64,000 nucleotides of DNA, taken from positions 1,116,001 through 1,180,000 of the forward strand of contig NW_008805066.1 in the NCBI RefSeq assembly GCF_000004825.1, in the 5' to 3' direction. Made by a program: the position numbers and the translations under genes. The first letter of the stretch is position 1. Every line of letters starts with the position of its first letter. Below are positions 11,185 through 21,316 of the stretch, piece by piece. A model generated the notes under the pieces. It worked only from the letters and a program-made list of their open reading frames with translations. It was not told the DNA's origin and did no database searches. Origin of the DNA: Heterostelium album PN500 (taxonomy: Eukaryota; Evosea; Eumycetozoa; Acytosteliales; Acytosteliaceae).

Positions 11185-11508
11185 GAAATGTAACAACATC
11201 TCAGTGTGTCCTCATTTTATTTTTAAAAAAACATAAATAAATGTTTCTTGTTATTCTTTATAAATCAACTTTGTCTGTTGTTGGGATGCCATTCTATTTC
11301 TCCATAATTGATAGTACTGATAAATTACTTAAAAAGTCTGTTGTTTTTCAAAGAATCTGATTATAACACTTCATTAATCATATTGCACATTTTCAAAAAA
11401 AAAAAAAAAAAAAGAAAAGAAATTGCTGATCATTGGATCTAAATAACCTTGTCTTGTATTAATACTTATCAGAATTTGTAAAAGAAAGAATATATTTTAA
11501 AAAAAAAA
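11185..11508. other. Intergenic spacer 3' of cdk1
   Basis: A+T-rich, with an A-run at about 11396-11413. Contains the 3' UTR of cdk1 and the promoter of the small gene that follows; nothing specific seen. Confidence 0.5.
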
Positions 11509-11790
11509 ATGTCAAATATAACAGTAGAGTTTATAGAGAAAGGAGGAGCTTCTTGGTTTAGCATCAGTGGTGTTGGTGTTGTCGAACAAACATCAGAATA
11601 TCCTTCAAGATACACAATCGATTTTAAAACAGTGGATGATAGTGAGATTCCTTCAAGTTGGAGTTACAGTCAGAAAAAATTAGATAAAGTAAATGTTATT
11701 GGTGATCAAAATATGGAGTTACCCCCATCTCTAATGACCGTTATGAACGAGGACATGACTTATTTCCACCTCGTTGAACTGGGTTATTAA
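11509..11790 (+). CDS. Small protein of unknown function, copy 1 of tandem unit
   Basis: Intact 93-residue frame from the ATG at 11509 to the TAA at 11790. No signal peptide, membrane segment or cysteine. The sequence (FSISGVGVVEQTSEYPSRY, DDSEIPSSWSYSQKKLDKV, ending FHLVELGY) suggests a small beta-rich soluble domain. A second copy lies 3.2 kb downstream with its 5' end damaged. Both copies sit about 860 bases upstream of a BP74-like gene in the same orientation, so the pair was duplicated together. I do not recognise the family. Confidence 0.6.
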   Translation: MSNITVEFIEKGGASWFSISGVGVVEQTSEYPSRYTIDFKTVDDSEIPSSWSYSQKKLDKVNVIGDQNMELPPSLMTVMNEDMTYFHLVELGY

Positions 11791-12654
11791 AGTTTAAACT
11801 CGAAATGCAAACAAAAACTCTTAAATAAAAAATCTTATTTGTAATTCTATTTTTGTTTTACTAGTGAATATAACTCTTTAATACTCTTGTTTTCATCAAA
11901 AAATATGTTGTAAAAGGATAATCATTTGCACTGTGTTTATGATTGGTCAAATCAAAAAAAAGTGTTGCAGTGGTTATAAATCAAATTTTTTGTTGTAAAC
12001 ATTGAAAAGATATCAAGAGTCAGAAAACAACCACTTTTTTAATTATTGGGCAACCATCATACACGACGAAATTTGATTCAAATGAAAAAAAGATATTTTT
12101 ATTTTTCCAAAGTTTTCTACGGCTTTCGCCCGAAGTGAATGTTGTGGTGCATCGAGGTGATAATAAACCTGTTTGATGTTGATGTGGGAATTGTGTTTGC
12201 ATTCAACAAGTATTCATGTAACCCAAAACAAGGGGTTGATTCAGATTCGTCGAGACTTTGATTGGTTTTATTAAATTTCAAAAATATTTTAAAGAATATT
12301 AAGAAATTTAGAAAATTGTAAATTAACTATAATATGATAAACATATATATTTTTATAGAATTTTTCTATATTACCTTTTTTTTTTTTTTTTTTTTTTTGA
12401 AAACCTAATTGATTGAACATCTTGGGATTCAATCTTTTTCCAAAGTAGGACGAGTTATAACTCGGGTATCTTCAAATTATTAGGTTATATCAGATTATTA
12501 TATTATAAAATTAAATAATTTTTGAAAATCAAATGAAAAGTAAGAATTTACAAAAAGTATAAATAGAAATGAAAAATAGAACTTTAAATCATCAAATCAA
12601 CTTCAAATAAATATTCAAATATATAAATATATTATAAATATAAATATCAATAAA
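11791..12654 (+). promoter_or_regulatory. Conserved spacer/promoter of BP74-like gene 1
   Basis: The whole spacer is conserved in unit 2 (14952-15797). It contains a T-run at 12378-12399, a short stem-loop (gattgaa ... ttcaatc at about 12411-12434) and the palindrome listed separately. A TATA-like A+T stretch lies at about 12605-12650 before the ATG. Assignment as promoter is by position. Confidence 0.45.
12451..12464. promoter_or_regulatory. 14-bp perfect palindrome upstream of BP74-like gene 1
   Basis: CGAGTTATAACTCG is its own reverse complement and lies 204 bases before the ATG. The same palindrome stands 206 bases before the ATG of copy 2. It is the most G+C-rich block in an A+T-rich spacer. 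It could bind a dimeric regulator; this is inferred from symmetry and position only. Confidence 0.4.
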
Positions 12655-13044
12655 ATGAAATCAATTCAAATCCTTTCAATTATGCTTTTGGCTATGCTCG
12701 CAGTTGCCTCTGCCTCCGGAAGCGCCTACTTCTTGTTCACTGATGAACATGACGAATTTGTTATCAAACTCTCAGATCCAGTCAGAATTGCTGAAGCTCG
12801 TGATATTATCGCCACCGGTTCGACCAAAGGTGTCATGGGTATCATCGTCAAACAAAGAGTCTGGTACAATTTCGAATGGAAATACTATTTGGATCCATCG
12901 ACCATTACATTCTTTGACTTTGCAATGGAAGTTTGTGATGCCTCTATTGCTTACACTGAAGAACATCTCGCTGAAGTCGGTGGTGCACTCCTTCCAGGAA
13001 ACAGATGGTGTCCATGGCACTCACGTTTAGTTAGAGAACTCTAA
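12655..13044 (+). CDS. Secreted BP74-like domain protein, copy 1
   Basis: 129 residues, single exon. Residues 1-21 ([20 protein letters not shown]) are a clear signal peptide. The remaining 108 residues resemble the N-terminal domain of the Dictyostelium protein BP74: [19 protein letters not shown] near the start, a central [25 protein letters not shown], and the terminal [17 protein letters not shown]. Two cysteines (in EVCD and RWCPW) could pair. Family knowledge: related small proteins occur in dictyostelids, fungi and bacteria; their role is poorly known. Likely exported. Twin gene at 15798-16187. Confidence 0.75.
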   Translation: MKSIQILSIMLLAMLAVASASGSAYFLFTDEHDEFVIKLSDPVRIAEARDIIATGSTKGVMGIIVKQRVWYNFEWKYYLDPSTITFFDFAMEVCDASIAYTEEHLAEVGGALLPGNRWCPWHSRLVREL

Positions 13045-14681
13045 ATCAAACAACAACAATTTTCAAAAATCTATCCATTTTAATAAACTTTAAAATATAA
13101 TTTCATATTTTCAAAATTAATAAATACTATTTTAAAAAACCATAATATCTTTTGTATTTACAAGTTCAATGAAAGAATATAATGATATATATATCACTTA
13201 TTAAAATATTATTATTAAATTTCAAAAATTATTTAAAACAATTTAATATTACTAAATAAAACAAAAATTATTCATGGATAATCTCTATACTAGTCTATTC
13301 TAATTGTATATATTCGAATAGGGAAATCCTTAAATTATTTGCAGATTTCGTATACAAATACCAAGATTAATTAAAAGAATTATTTTTTTATTTTTTTATA
13401 CTGTTTTTTTATTTCTTTCTAACTCTAATATAAATGTTAAGAGAACGATTATCTCTATTAAATTTATATGATTTAGAAATAATATAACAAATAAATGATT
13501 GTGTTCATTTTATGAATATTTGGAATAATTAATAGCTTCTATAGTATGCAGCCAAATAATAGTTTGTAGTATAGATGTATGAGAGAATGTCAGAGGAAGG
13601 TAATAAATGAAACAGATTTTATTTATTTATTTTATGTTTAACAATTAATAATCTTTTGAAATGGTTGTAGGGTTTTATTTAACATAATAGTTTTGGATCT
13701 AGTTCTATTAATTTGGTATATGATTTAATAATAGAACAAGATCTTCCATTTCTGTGACTCTGGTGATATCTTTATGTGACGTACATGTCTAAGGACTTAT
13801 TGTTGTCTAAACCTAGGATGTTATAGCGAGTTAGTATGTTGTTTTATAAACATAATAAAAATTGTATTTTGAATGATTAATTAAAATTTTATAATACTCT
13901 AGAGTATATTATTTATTTAATTTGTTAGATAAGTGTGCCAATGGCGATTCAATCATTTGTTTCAGTTAGCTGTTGACACTCTGATCTGCACCGTCTAGAC
14001 TACTGTCTGTGTATTGTTGAAGTGCAGATCCAATGATACGCTTTTAAACATCCTGCTTTTGGTTCAGTTGTTACCGACACCCACCGAGGAAAGCTACTAT
14101 AAGAACTTGTATGCACGATTCGAGTGTGATGCTACTTTTTGTAATTACTCTGATGGTGTTTTGCTAAGAGGTACTTCCAAGTCAGTGCTGGTCAGTGTAC
14201 ATGATTCTTGGATGACAAATCGATCAAAGCTTTCTATTGTCTTGTTTCTCTTCTTGTCAATGGTCAATCATCTAACACACTGGATGTAGTAGAGATGTTA
14301 TCATTAAATTCTATAAATTCACTACCAATCAACCACATTTGAGTATTCTGTAATGATTTATGATAAAAATTTGGTTAGAAATAATCAAATTCTCTTCCTC
14401 TTTGCTAAATATTGTGGTTATAGCTTACAATGGAGCTACATTGGTTAATCTTTTGGTTTACTATGATACTTTTGTTGTTTTATATTCAATAAAATAGATA
14501 GTAATATTATTTTTATCTATTATAGTTATTTTAAATAAAAATTCACACTTCAATTTTAACAATCTTTACTTTAATCTTAATTTAATAAAAAAAAATTAAA
14601 AAAAGTGATCAAAAAAGAAAATGATAGCTGGTCATGATCACTATAAAAAAACTTTTATAACAAACATAAATATTTCTGTTT
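13045..14681. other. Spacer between the two tandem units
   Basis: Mostly A+T-rich with no supported gene. The 3' flank of BP74-like gene 1 ends near 13115. A GC-richer patch at about 13930-14290 carries an open frame (14014-14289) without an ATG; it reads VQLLPTPTEESYYKNLYARF in part and may be a relic of an unknown gene. Confidence 0.5.
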
Positions 14682-14951
14682 CAAATATAACAGAAGAGTT
14701 TATAGAGAAACGAGGAGTTAATGTTTAGCATCAGTGGTGTTGTAGAACAAACATCAGAATATCCTTCAAGATACACAATCGATTTCGAAACAGTGGATGA
14801 TAGTGAGATTCCTTCAAGTTGGAGTTACATTCAGAAAAAATTAGATAAAATAAATGTTATTTCTGATCAAAATATGGAGTTACCCCCATCTCTAATGTCC
14901 GTTATTAACGAGGACATGACTTATTTCCACCTCGTTGAACTGGGTTATTAA
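14682..14951 (+). pseudogene. Small unknown gene, copy 2 of tandem unit, 5' end damaged
   Basis: Compared with the copy at 11509-11790, the original ATG is lost (gtttcaaat in place of atgtcaaat) and the bases coding for GGASWFSIS are altered with a net two-base loss, so the old frame runs into a stop. An internal ATG at 14721 gives a 76-residue frame (MFSISGVVEQTSEYPSRY to FHLVELGY) that is intact and could still be translated. The VG of GVGVVEQ is also missing. Either a pseudogene or a shortened gene. Confidence 0.65.
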
Positions 14952-15797
14952 ATAGTTCGTAAATGCAAACAATCAACAACTTAATAGTAAAAAAAAAAAA
15001 AAAAAATCACTAATTCTATTTTTAATTTACTAATGTATATAACTCTTGTTTTCATCAAAAAAATATGTTGTAAAAGGATAATCATTTGCACTGTGTTTAT
15101 GATTGGTCAAATCAAAAAAAAGTGTTGCAGTGGTTATAAATCAAATTTTTTGTTGTAAACATTGAAAAGATATGAAAAAAAACAACATTTTTATTATTGG
15201 GCAACCATCATACACGACGAAATTTGATTCAAATGAAAAAAGATATTTTTATTTTTCCAAAGATTACTCTGGTTTTCACCCGAAGTGAATAATGTGGTGC
15301 ATCGAGGTGATAATAAACCTGTTTGATGTTGATGTGGGAATTGTGTTTGCATTCAACAAGTATTCATGTAACCCAAAACAAGGGGTTGATTCAGATTCGT
15401 CGAGACTTTGATTGGTTTTATTAAATTTCAAAAATATTTTAAAGAATATTAAGAAATTTAGAAAATTGTAAATTAACTATATTAATATGATCAACATATA
15501 TATTTTTATAGAATTTTTCTACTTTACTTTTTTTTTTTTTGAAAACCTAATTGATTGAACATCTTGGGATTCAATCTTTTCCAAAGTAGGACGAGTTATA
15601 ACTCGGGTATCTTCAAATTATTAGGTTATATCAAATTATTATAATTATTATAAAATTAAATAATTTTGAAATCATATGAAATGTAAGAATTTACAAAAAG
15701 TATAAATAGAAATGAAAATTAGAACTTTAAATCATCAAATCAACTTCAAATAAATATTCAAATATATAAATATATTTTAAATATAAATACCATTACA
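14952..15797 (+). promoter_or_regulatory. Conserved spacer/promoter of BP74-like gene 2
   Basis: Nearly the same sequence as 11791-12654, including the stem-loop and the palindrome; differences are mainly in homopolymer lengths. Promoter role is inferred from position and from conservation between copies, which is weak evidence because the copies are young. Confidence 0.4.
15592..15605. promoter_or_regulatory. 14-bp perfect palindrome upstream of BP74-like gene 2
   Basis: Same CGAGTTATAACTCG as at 12451-12464, 206 bases before the ATG. Confidence 0.4.
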
Positions 15798-16187
15798 ATG
15801 AAATCCGTTCAAATCCTTTCAATTATGCTTTTGGCTATGCTCGCAGTTGCCTCTGCCTCTGGAAGCGCCTACTTCTTGTTCACTGATGAACATGACGAAT
15901 TTGTTATCAAACTCTCAGATCCAGTCAGAATTGCTGAAGCTCGTGATATCATCGCCACCGGTTCGACCAAAGGTGTCATGGGTATCATCGTCAAACAAAG
16001 AGTCTGGTACAATTTCGAATGGAAATACTATTTGGATCCATCGACCATTACATTCTTTGACTTTGCCATCGAAGTTTGTGATGCCTCCATTGCTTACACT
16101 GAGGAACATCTTGCTGAAGTCGGTGGTGCACTCCTTCCAGGAAACAGATGGTGTCCATGGCACTCACGTTTAGTTAGAGAACTCTAA
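15798..16187 (+). CDS. Secreted BP74-like domain protein, copy 2
   Basis: 129 residues, intact; differs from copy 1 at two residues by my reading (MKSVQ for MKSIQ, and FAIEVCD for FAMEVCD), with several silent changes. Signal peptide 1-21, BP74-like domain and the terminal [17 protein letters not shown] are all kept. Silent changes clearly outnumber amino-acid changes, so the protein is under constraint or is being converted. Probably secreted. Confidence 0.75.
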   Translation: MKSVQILSIMLLAMLAVASASGSAYFLFTDEHDEFVIKLSDPVRIAEARDIIATGSTKGVMGIIVKQRVWYNFEWKYYLDPSTITFFDFAIEVCDASIAYTEEHLAEVGGALLPGNRWCPWHSRLVREL

Positions 16188-16448
16188 ATCAAACAACAAC
16201 CATTTTCACAACTCTAACAATTTAAATAAACTTTAAAATATAATTTCATATTTTCAAAATTAAAAACTAAATATCTCTATTATTTTAATTCTATGGAAAA
16301 AAACATATAAATAATTAAAAACCATATTTTTTGATAGAAAATCACTAGACGAGTCTATTGATATCAAAATTATCAATAAAAAATAAGAATAACTTAAATA
16401 AAAATTAAATTAAAATTCCCCAAATGCTAAGTAAAAATAACATTTTAT

Positions 16449-17816
16449 TTATTGTGAAGATGTTGTTGTTGTTGTTGGGAAATAGATTTGTTTAGTTGTT
16501 TCATAAATAGTATTTGCTAGAGTTTCTTTGTTTTCTTTTCTATATCCTGCTATAACTTCCAATACATTTCTATTCGAATTATTATTATTATTAAAAGAAA
16601 GAAAAGAAAAAGAGTGTTAGCTAAACAAAATAATAATAATAATGATGAAAATGTTGATCATTGTGTGTTGGTGGTTCGGGTTTGGTTTGGATAGTTAAGT
16701 TTAGTTTAGGTTACACATACACTATGTAGCAAGGTTCATTTCTTGCTTGAACACATTTGCCTGGTTGATATTTCTCTTTCTTAACACTCTCGAATGTAGT
16801 TGTGATATGCTGATAGCCAGAGTGGGTCTTTCTGATATCGCACCAAGGTGCATCCGTTTCAATCAGTAACTTATCAGAAGGAATGGTTGCCATTGATTTC
16901 AAGTTTTCCTCTGTCTTTAAAGAACATCCATTTATACCAATATGTAAACCTAATTCGATCAATTGTTTCGCTTCTTCTATTGTTCCATCCTATTTTTGTT
17001 TATTTTTAGATAGAATATTCATAATCGAATTAGTATTTGTTTTTTGTTATTCTATTGTATTGTATTATATATATATATATATATACGTACAAATGAATGA
17101 ACAACACCATAGGTGAATGTATGTCTATACTTCTTTATAACCTCTACAAAATCATTAAAAGCAGCTGAACTTCTTAAATGTAAAAACAAAGGTAACTTGG
17201 TTGCTTCGACCAATTTGAACTGTAATTCGAAATATCTTTATGATTTAGAGATAGATATGATATTAATACTTAATAGTGAGTATGTTTGTTTGTTTGTTTG
17301 ATTATTTGACTGTTTGATTGTAATTACTTACTTTAGTTGTGTTTCTTTTGGACAAAACTCTAATCTATCATAATCTAAACCAAACTCACCGATTGCCACT
17401 ATTTTATCTTTGTTCTGAGTGTATAGTTCCAATAGAGTATCGATATACTCTTGTTCTCTGTCGATAAACTCTGAGCAACGAGTAGGATGTACACCGATCG
17501 TGGTGAATAGACGATTCGATTTATTATCGTATTGCTCGATGATCGATAGTGATTGCTTTACTTCTTCGATGCGACCAGAGGTAATCATTATCTTTTCGAG
17601 ACCATTGTTCCACGCGCGCTCTAAGACTATCTGTAGATCTGCTTGATGTTTAGCTTTGCCATGGTAGATACCTTGGTACATATCATCTATGAAAGTAAAT
17701 AAAGAGATAAAGATAGGATTATCATAATGAATATATTATAAAAGTAATAAGATATTTTATATATATAGATGAGATGATATACCAGTTAAATTTACACCAA
17801 TATCAATGAACTTCAT
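16449..17816 (-). CDS. TatD-family metal-dependent nuclease (TATDN1 type)
   Basis: Five exons: 17816-17783, 17686-17332, 17235-17091, 16989-16721, 16569-16449; 307 residues, close to human TATDN1 (297). The TIM-barrel motifs are present: MKFIDIGVNLTD start, TIGVHPTRC (His78), VAIGEFGLD (metal-binding Glu112; Phe replaces the usual Cys), FLHLRS (His149), GVVHSF (His176), INGCSLK and IETDAPWCD (Asp224). Exon 5 (VLEVIAGYRKEN to the Thr-rich end) restores the C-terminal helices that would be lost if translation read on past the exon-4 donor. Family knowledge: TatD enzymes are 3'-5' exo/endo-DNases linked to DNA repair and apoptotic DNA breakdown. Confidence 0.9.
17065..17086. repeat. (AT)n microsatellite in an intron
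   Basis: About ten AT units within the third intron of the TatD gene. Confidence 0.8.
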
Positions 17817-18673
17817 GTTTTATATATCTTAGTATTTTTAAGTCTCCTAATAGTCTAAATTTGTAAAAAACAATAATTTAATAAATTTGTTTTTCGATGA
17901 GATCGATACCAAATAGATGATATGTGGTGACTGTTATGATTATCACTAAATAGCATCTGTGGTGACTGTTTGTTTCAATCTAATAATTTAAATCTACAAA
18001 GTGAGTAGTGGCTGTCTAATGAATGCAATACTAACTCTGAATAGTCTATAGCTATTAGATAGAAGCGATTGCGGTCTTCTAGTACTAAGTCCAGTGAAGA
18101 ACGTATGAAGATTCACAATATGCGATTTGAAATGTCATGCCAAGACACGAATGGAAATCTCAAACATCATTAGATTCTCGCGCTCTTTCCTCGTTAATCA
18201 TCATTCTTACTTCAAAGAATAGAAATTCAGCATGAATTAGAACGTTGCAGTTTTGCCCCATATATATGAGACCTGTTTTCAAAGGAAACAGCGGCCTGGT
18301 CTGCTAACAGGCGTAGCCAATAGTGATCACCAAATGAAGGACCAATATTCAGATATTCAAACATGAGGTATATAGATTCTTGATTTGAAAGTGATCATTT
18401 CTTCAGGGATAAGATACTCTTTAACAATTTTCGCAGTGACTAAAGAAAATTTTGATTCCAAAAGAAAGAATTTAAAATTAAAGAAAACTGGTAAGTTTGC
18501 AACAAAATTAACTTTTTTGTGAGGGATGAGAAAAAAAATAGTGTTTGATTTTCAGAGGGAGTTATGATACTCATTTTACAAAAAAATTTATAAATTGGAA
18601 TTGTTTTATTAATAAAAAACAATACTTATTAAAGTCATTTTAATTTTATCTCTATGTATAATAGTTTTTAAAC
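17817..18673. other. Divergent spacer with a possible relic
   Basis: Lies between two divergent genes. About 17990-18330 is richer in G+C than the rest and reads like decayed coding sequence on the plus strand, with no long frame (for example MKIHNMRFEMSCQDTNGN near 18107). The parent is not recognised. The remainder is A+T-rich promoter-type sequence. Confidence 0.4.
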
Positions 18674-19090
18674 ATGTCAAATTACCCTCCACAAACATAT
18701 CCTCAACAATACCTACAAAATGGATACCCACCACAAGGTTATCCACCACAAGGATACCTACAACAAGGATATCCACCTCAACAATCACAACCGGAACCAC
18801 CAAAACAAATCGCTACTAGAGAATGTTTCCATTGTAGTGGTGATGGCGACAAACAATGTTTCTTTTGTCATGGATCAGGAAGAAGTAAAATCGGTGGATT
18901 GGTAAGTAATATTTAATTATTTTTATTATTTTTTTTTATAAAAAACAAATATTAAAATATTTTATTTAAATTTATTAAATCATAGAGTTGTATTCATTGT
19001 AATGGAAAGGGAAGAGAGAAATGTTTCCACTGTAAAGGTAAAGGATATCAGGAATATGATCCCAATGCTGCTTGTTGCACTATCTTATAA
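18674..19090 (+). CDS. Small CxxCxGxG zinc-ribbon protein with Pro/Gln/Tyr-rich head, copy A
   Basis: Two exons, 18674-18901 and 18986-19090, 110 residues. Residues 1-42 are YPPQG-type repeats (NGYPPQGYPPQGYLQQGYPP). The rest carries four CxxC units in DnaJ-central-domain style: CFHCSGDG, CFFCHGSG, CIHCNGKG and CFHCKGKG; it ends DPNAACCTIL, a double Cys near the end that might be lipid-modified. There is no J domain. Family knowledge: such zinc ribbons bind unfolded protein or act as small scaffolds. The twin is at 25328-24924. The intron falls exactly between the second and third CxxC units in both. Confidence 0.8.
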
Positions 19091-19543
19091 GATAAACAAA
19101 AAAAAAAAAAAACAAAATTATTTTAACTTATTTGTATAATAAAATCATTCCAACCAAATTTTTATATTTTGAATATTATTCAAAAAATGTTTTGCAAAAC
19201 TTGCTGATGAAAAAAAAAAGGTAAAAATTGATCGTTTGATCTTGATTCGCAAACGATTAATTTCATGAACCAAATAGCTAAGAGTTTAAGGAATAGAGAA
19301 AAGCCAAATATTTAACTTCAATAATATCCCTCCATTTACTGTGAAAATAAAATTCTTAACTTTTTACTCTTATGATGTTTTTTCTACTTTTTTTAACCTC
19401 TTAAAAATATTTTTCTTTTTTTCTTCATAAATGACTTGTAATTTATTTAGATTAATAAAAAAATGGATTATTTATTAAATTTTTTTTAAAAAAATGTTAT
19501 TTTTTAGGAAATTTAAATGGGTAAACGTTTTATTAAAACTATT
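19091..19543. other. Convergent 3' spacer
   Basis: A+T-rich stretch between two convergent genes; only 3' UTR-type sequence and A/T runs seen. Confidence 0.5.
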
Positions 19544-21316
19544 TTAAAATGAAATTGATGTAGATGCACTACACGCTCTATTTTTATTAATAATATCTCT
19601 AAAGAATGGTTCACATTGATTGGATTCAATGGAATATTTAAAATTACAACCATTGGAAGAACCAAATGAATAGATATAACTTGATGTTGGTGATTCTCGA
19701 TGATACATCACATATGTATACTGTTCATATGTGATAGGAATAACATTGAGATTGATTGTTTGATTGGCTTCAACATTGTATTTGATGAATCGTTTGTTTT
19801 TCATATCCAATATGAAGAAATTTCCATTGTTATCGTGACATCCTGACCATGGTTTAATGTCAATTTGATGATCTGTTATCGTTTTATTTGTTAAATCGAA
19901 TTGAAATATCAAATTTGGACTGAATGCTACTGAATATAATGAACCTTTGAAGATCATTGATGATACTTGCATACCATATCCATAAGGTAATTGATGATAT
20001 GATTCAAATTTCATTGTCTTGATGTTGAATCGATCAATTCTACGTATATCATAACCATTCACTAAATAGATGTGATCTTGACCATCATAACAAACTGATA
20101 TATAAATATCACCTCTGATTCCTTTGATATCACCAATATGTTCAATTGATTTCGATTTCATTGATATTTTAATCCATTTGTTTTCATTTCCAGTTCCACC
20201 GAATATATAGATATATTCATCAATTGAAACAATCGATGGAGCTGTAGAATCAAATTGATAATCAAACTTTAATTCTTCAATTGAATTGTTGTTTGATGTG
20301 TTGATAAGTGTTGCTCCCATTTCATGGTGAGTTGTGAAAATATAAGATTGTTTATTATCATTGTTGTTTGTTGTTGTATCTATTGATTCAGTTGGTTCAA
20401 TTTTATCAAGTTTGATTGATTGTTTAATGATTGAATTCAATTGATTGAAGTCAGGTTGTTTGATTGATAATTTATATGATGATAATGTTAAGTTATTATT
20501 GTCTGTGTTTGTTGTTGATTCATTGAATTGATTGTTGTATTTATGAATGATATCTAATAATAATGATGTAGATGAGTTGGAGTGTTGTTTGGTAAGTTCA
20601 TCAATATTGAAATTATTATTTTTATCAAAATAAAACAATGTTTGATTATTATGATTGATGAATGATTGTAATGATGAACTTGTTGTTATTGATTCCATTA
20701 TTGTTGTTGTTGAATAGAATGTTGTTGTATCTGTTATAATTGATGTATCCTCATTACTAATATTATTATTATCATTATTATCACTACTATTATTATTATT
20801 ATTATTTAATTTATTTAATATATTGATAGTATTTATTAAATATTTCAAATTCTTAACATTATTATCGATTTGATTTATGATTGTATGTTTATCATTGAAA
20901 ATATCTTTTTGTAGTTTATGTTCTTCAGTGGTTAGATATTGATGTAATTGTTCAAAGTGTTGTTTGATTTCATTCTCTGTTGTTGATAATCTTTGATATC
21001 TGGATGTCGATGATCTTAATGATTCCCAAAGAGATTTAAGTTTATTGTTGATTTGTGATTTGAAATTATTACTATTTTTATTACTATTACTATTATTCGA
21101 ACAATGATTATTGGTTGTTGTTGTGGTGGTGTCAATAATATCATCTAATTTTAATGTACTCAATGAATGTTTGATTTCATCGATATCTTCAATTTGATTA
21201 AAATGATCAGGTTGATCTTTGCTATGATTGAAAATACATTTTGAACACATCAAATGATTACATTGATAACAAATGAATTTGTGTGATTTCTGATGATTTA
21301 AACATTTAATTGTCAT
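19544..21316 (-). CDS. B-box zinc finger/coiled-coil/beta-propeller protein (intact copy)
   Basis: Single exon, 590 residues. Residues 5-38 form a B-box type zinc site (Cys5, His8, Cys16, Cys19, Cys24, Cys27, His31, His38 in CLNHQKSHKFICYQCNHLMC and following). About 75-170 are helical with heptad-like spacing (LWESLRSSTSRYQRLSTTEN, EEHKLQKDIF), broken by Asn runs. From about 330 to the end there are kelch-like blades (IVSIDEYIYIFGG, ISVCYDGQDHIYLVNG, SSMIFKGSLYSV, GCHDNNGNFFILD). The architecture recalls TRIM proteins without a RING, so ubiquitin-ligase activity is not expected; a scaffold role is likely but unproven. Three other copies lie in the first 25 kb; this is the only one seen intact. 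Confidence 0.85.
   Translation of the reverse strand: MTIKCLNHQKSHKFICYQCNHLMCSKCIFNHSKDQPDHFNQIEDIDEIKHSLSTLKLDDIIDTTTTTTNNHCSNNSNSNKNSNNFKSQINNKLKSLWESLRSSTSRYQRLSTTENEIKQHFEQLHQYLTTEEHKLQKDIFNDKHTIINQIDNNVKNLKYLINTINILNKLNNNNNNSSDNNDNNNISNEDTSIITDTTTFYSTTTIMESITTSSSLQSFINHNNQTLFYFDKNNNFNIDELTKQHSNSSTSLLLDIIHKYNNQFNESTTNTDNNNLTLSSYKLSIKQPDFNQLNSIIKQSIKLDKIEPTESIDTTTNNNDNKQSYIFTTHHEMGATLINTSNNNSIEELKFDYQFDSTAPSIVSIDEYIYIFGGTGNENKWIKISMKSKSIEHIGDIKGIRGDIYISVCYDGQDHIYLVNGYDIRRIDRFNIKTMKFESYHQLPYGYGMQVSSMIFKGSLYSVAFSPNLIFQFDLTNKTITDHQIDIKPWSGCHDNNGNFFILDMKNKRFIKYNVEANQTINLNVIPITYEQYTYVMYHRESPTSSYIYSFGSSNGCNFKYSIESNQCEPFFRDIINKNRACSASTSISF

Larger units (their letters stand above)
11509..13115 (+). 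repeat. Tandem segmental duplication, unit 1
   Basis: This block (small gene, about 860-base spacer, BP74-like gene, start of the 3' flank) recurs at about 14682-16263 in direct orientation. The non-coding spacer is nearly as well conserved as the genes, with a few indels, mainly in T-runs and A+T repeats, so the event is recent or the copies are being homogenised. Confidence 0.9.
14682..16263 (+). repeat. Tandem segmental duplication, unit 2
   Basis: Direct repeat of 11509-13115, separated from it by about 1.57 kb. The BP74-like coding sequences differ at few positions, many of them silent; the first gene is intact in unit 1 only. Confidence 0.9.
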
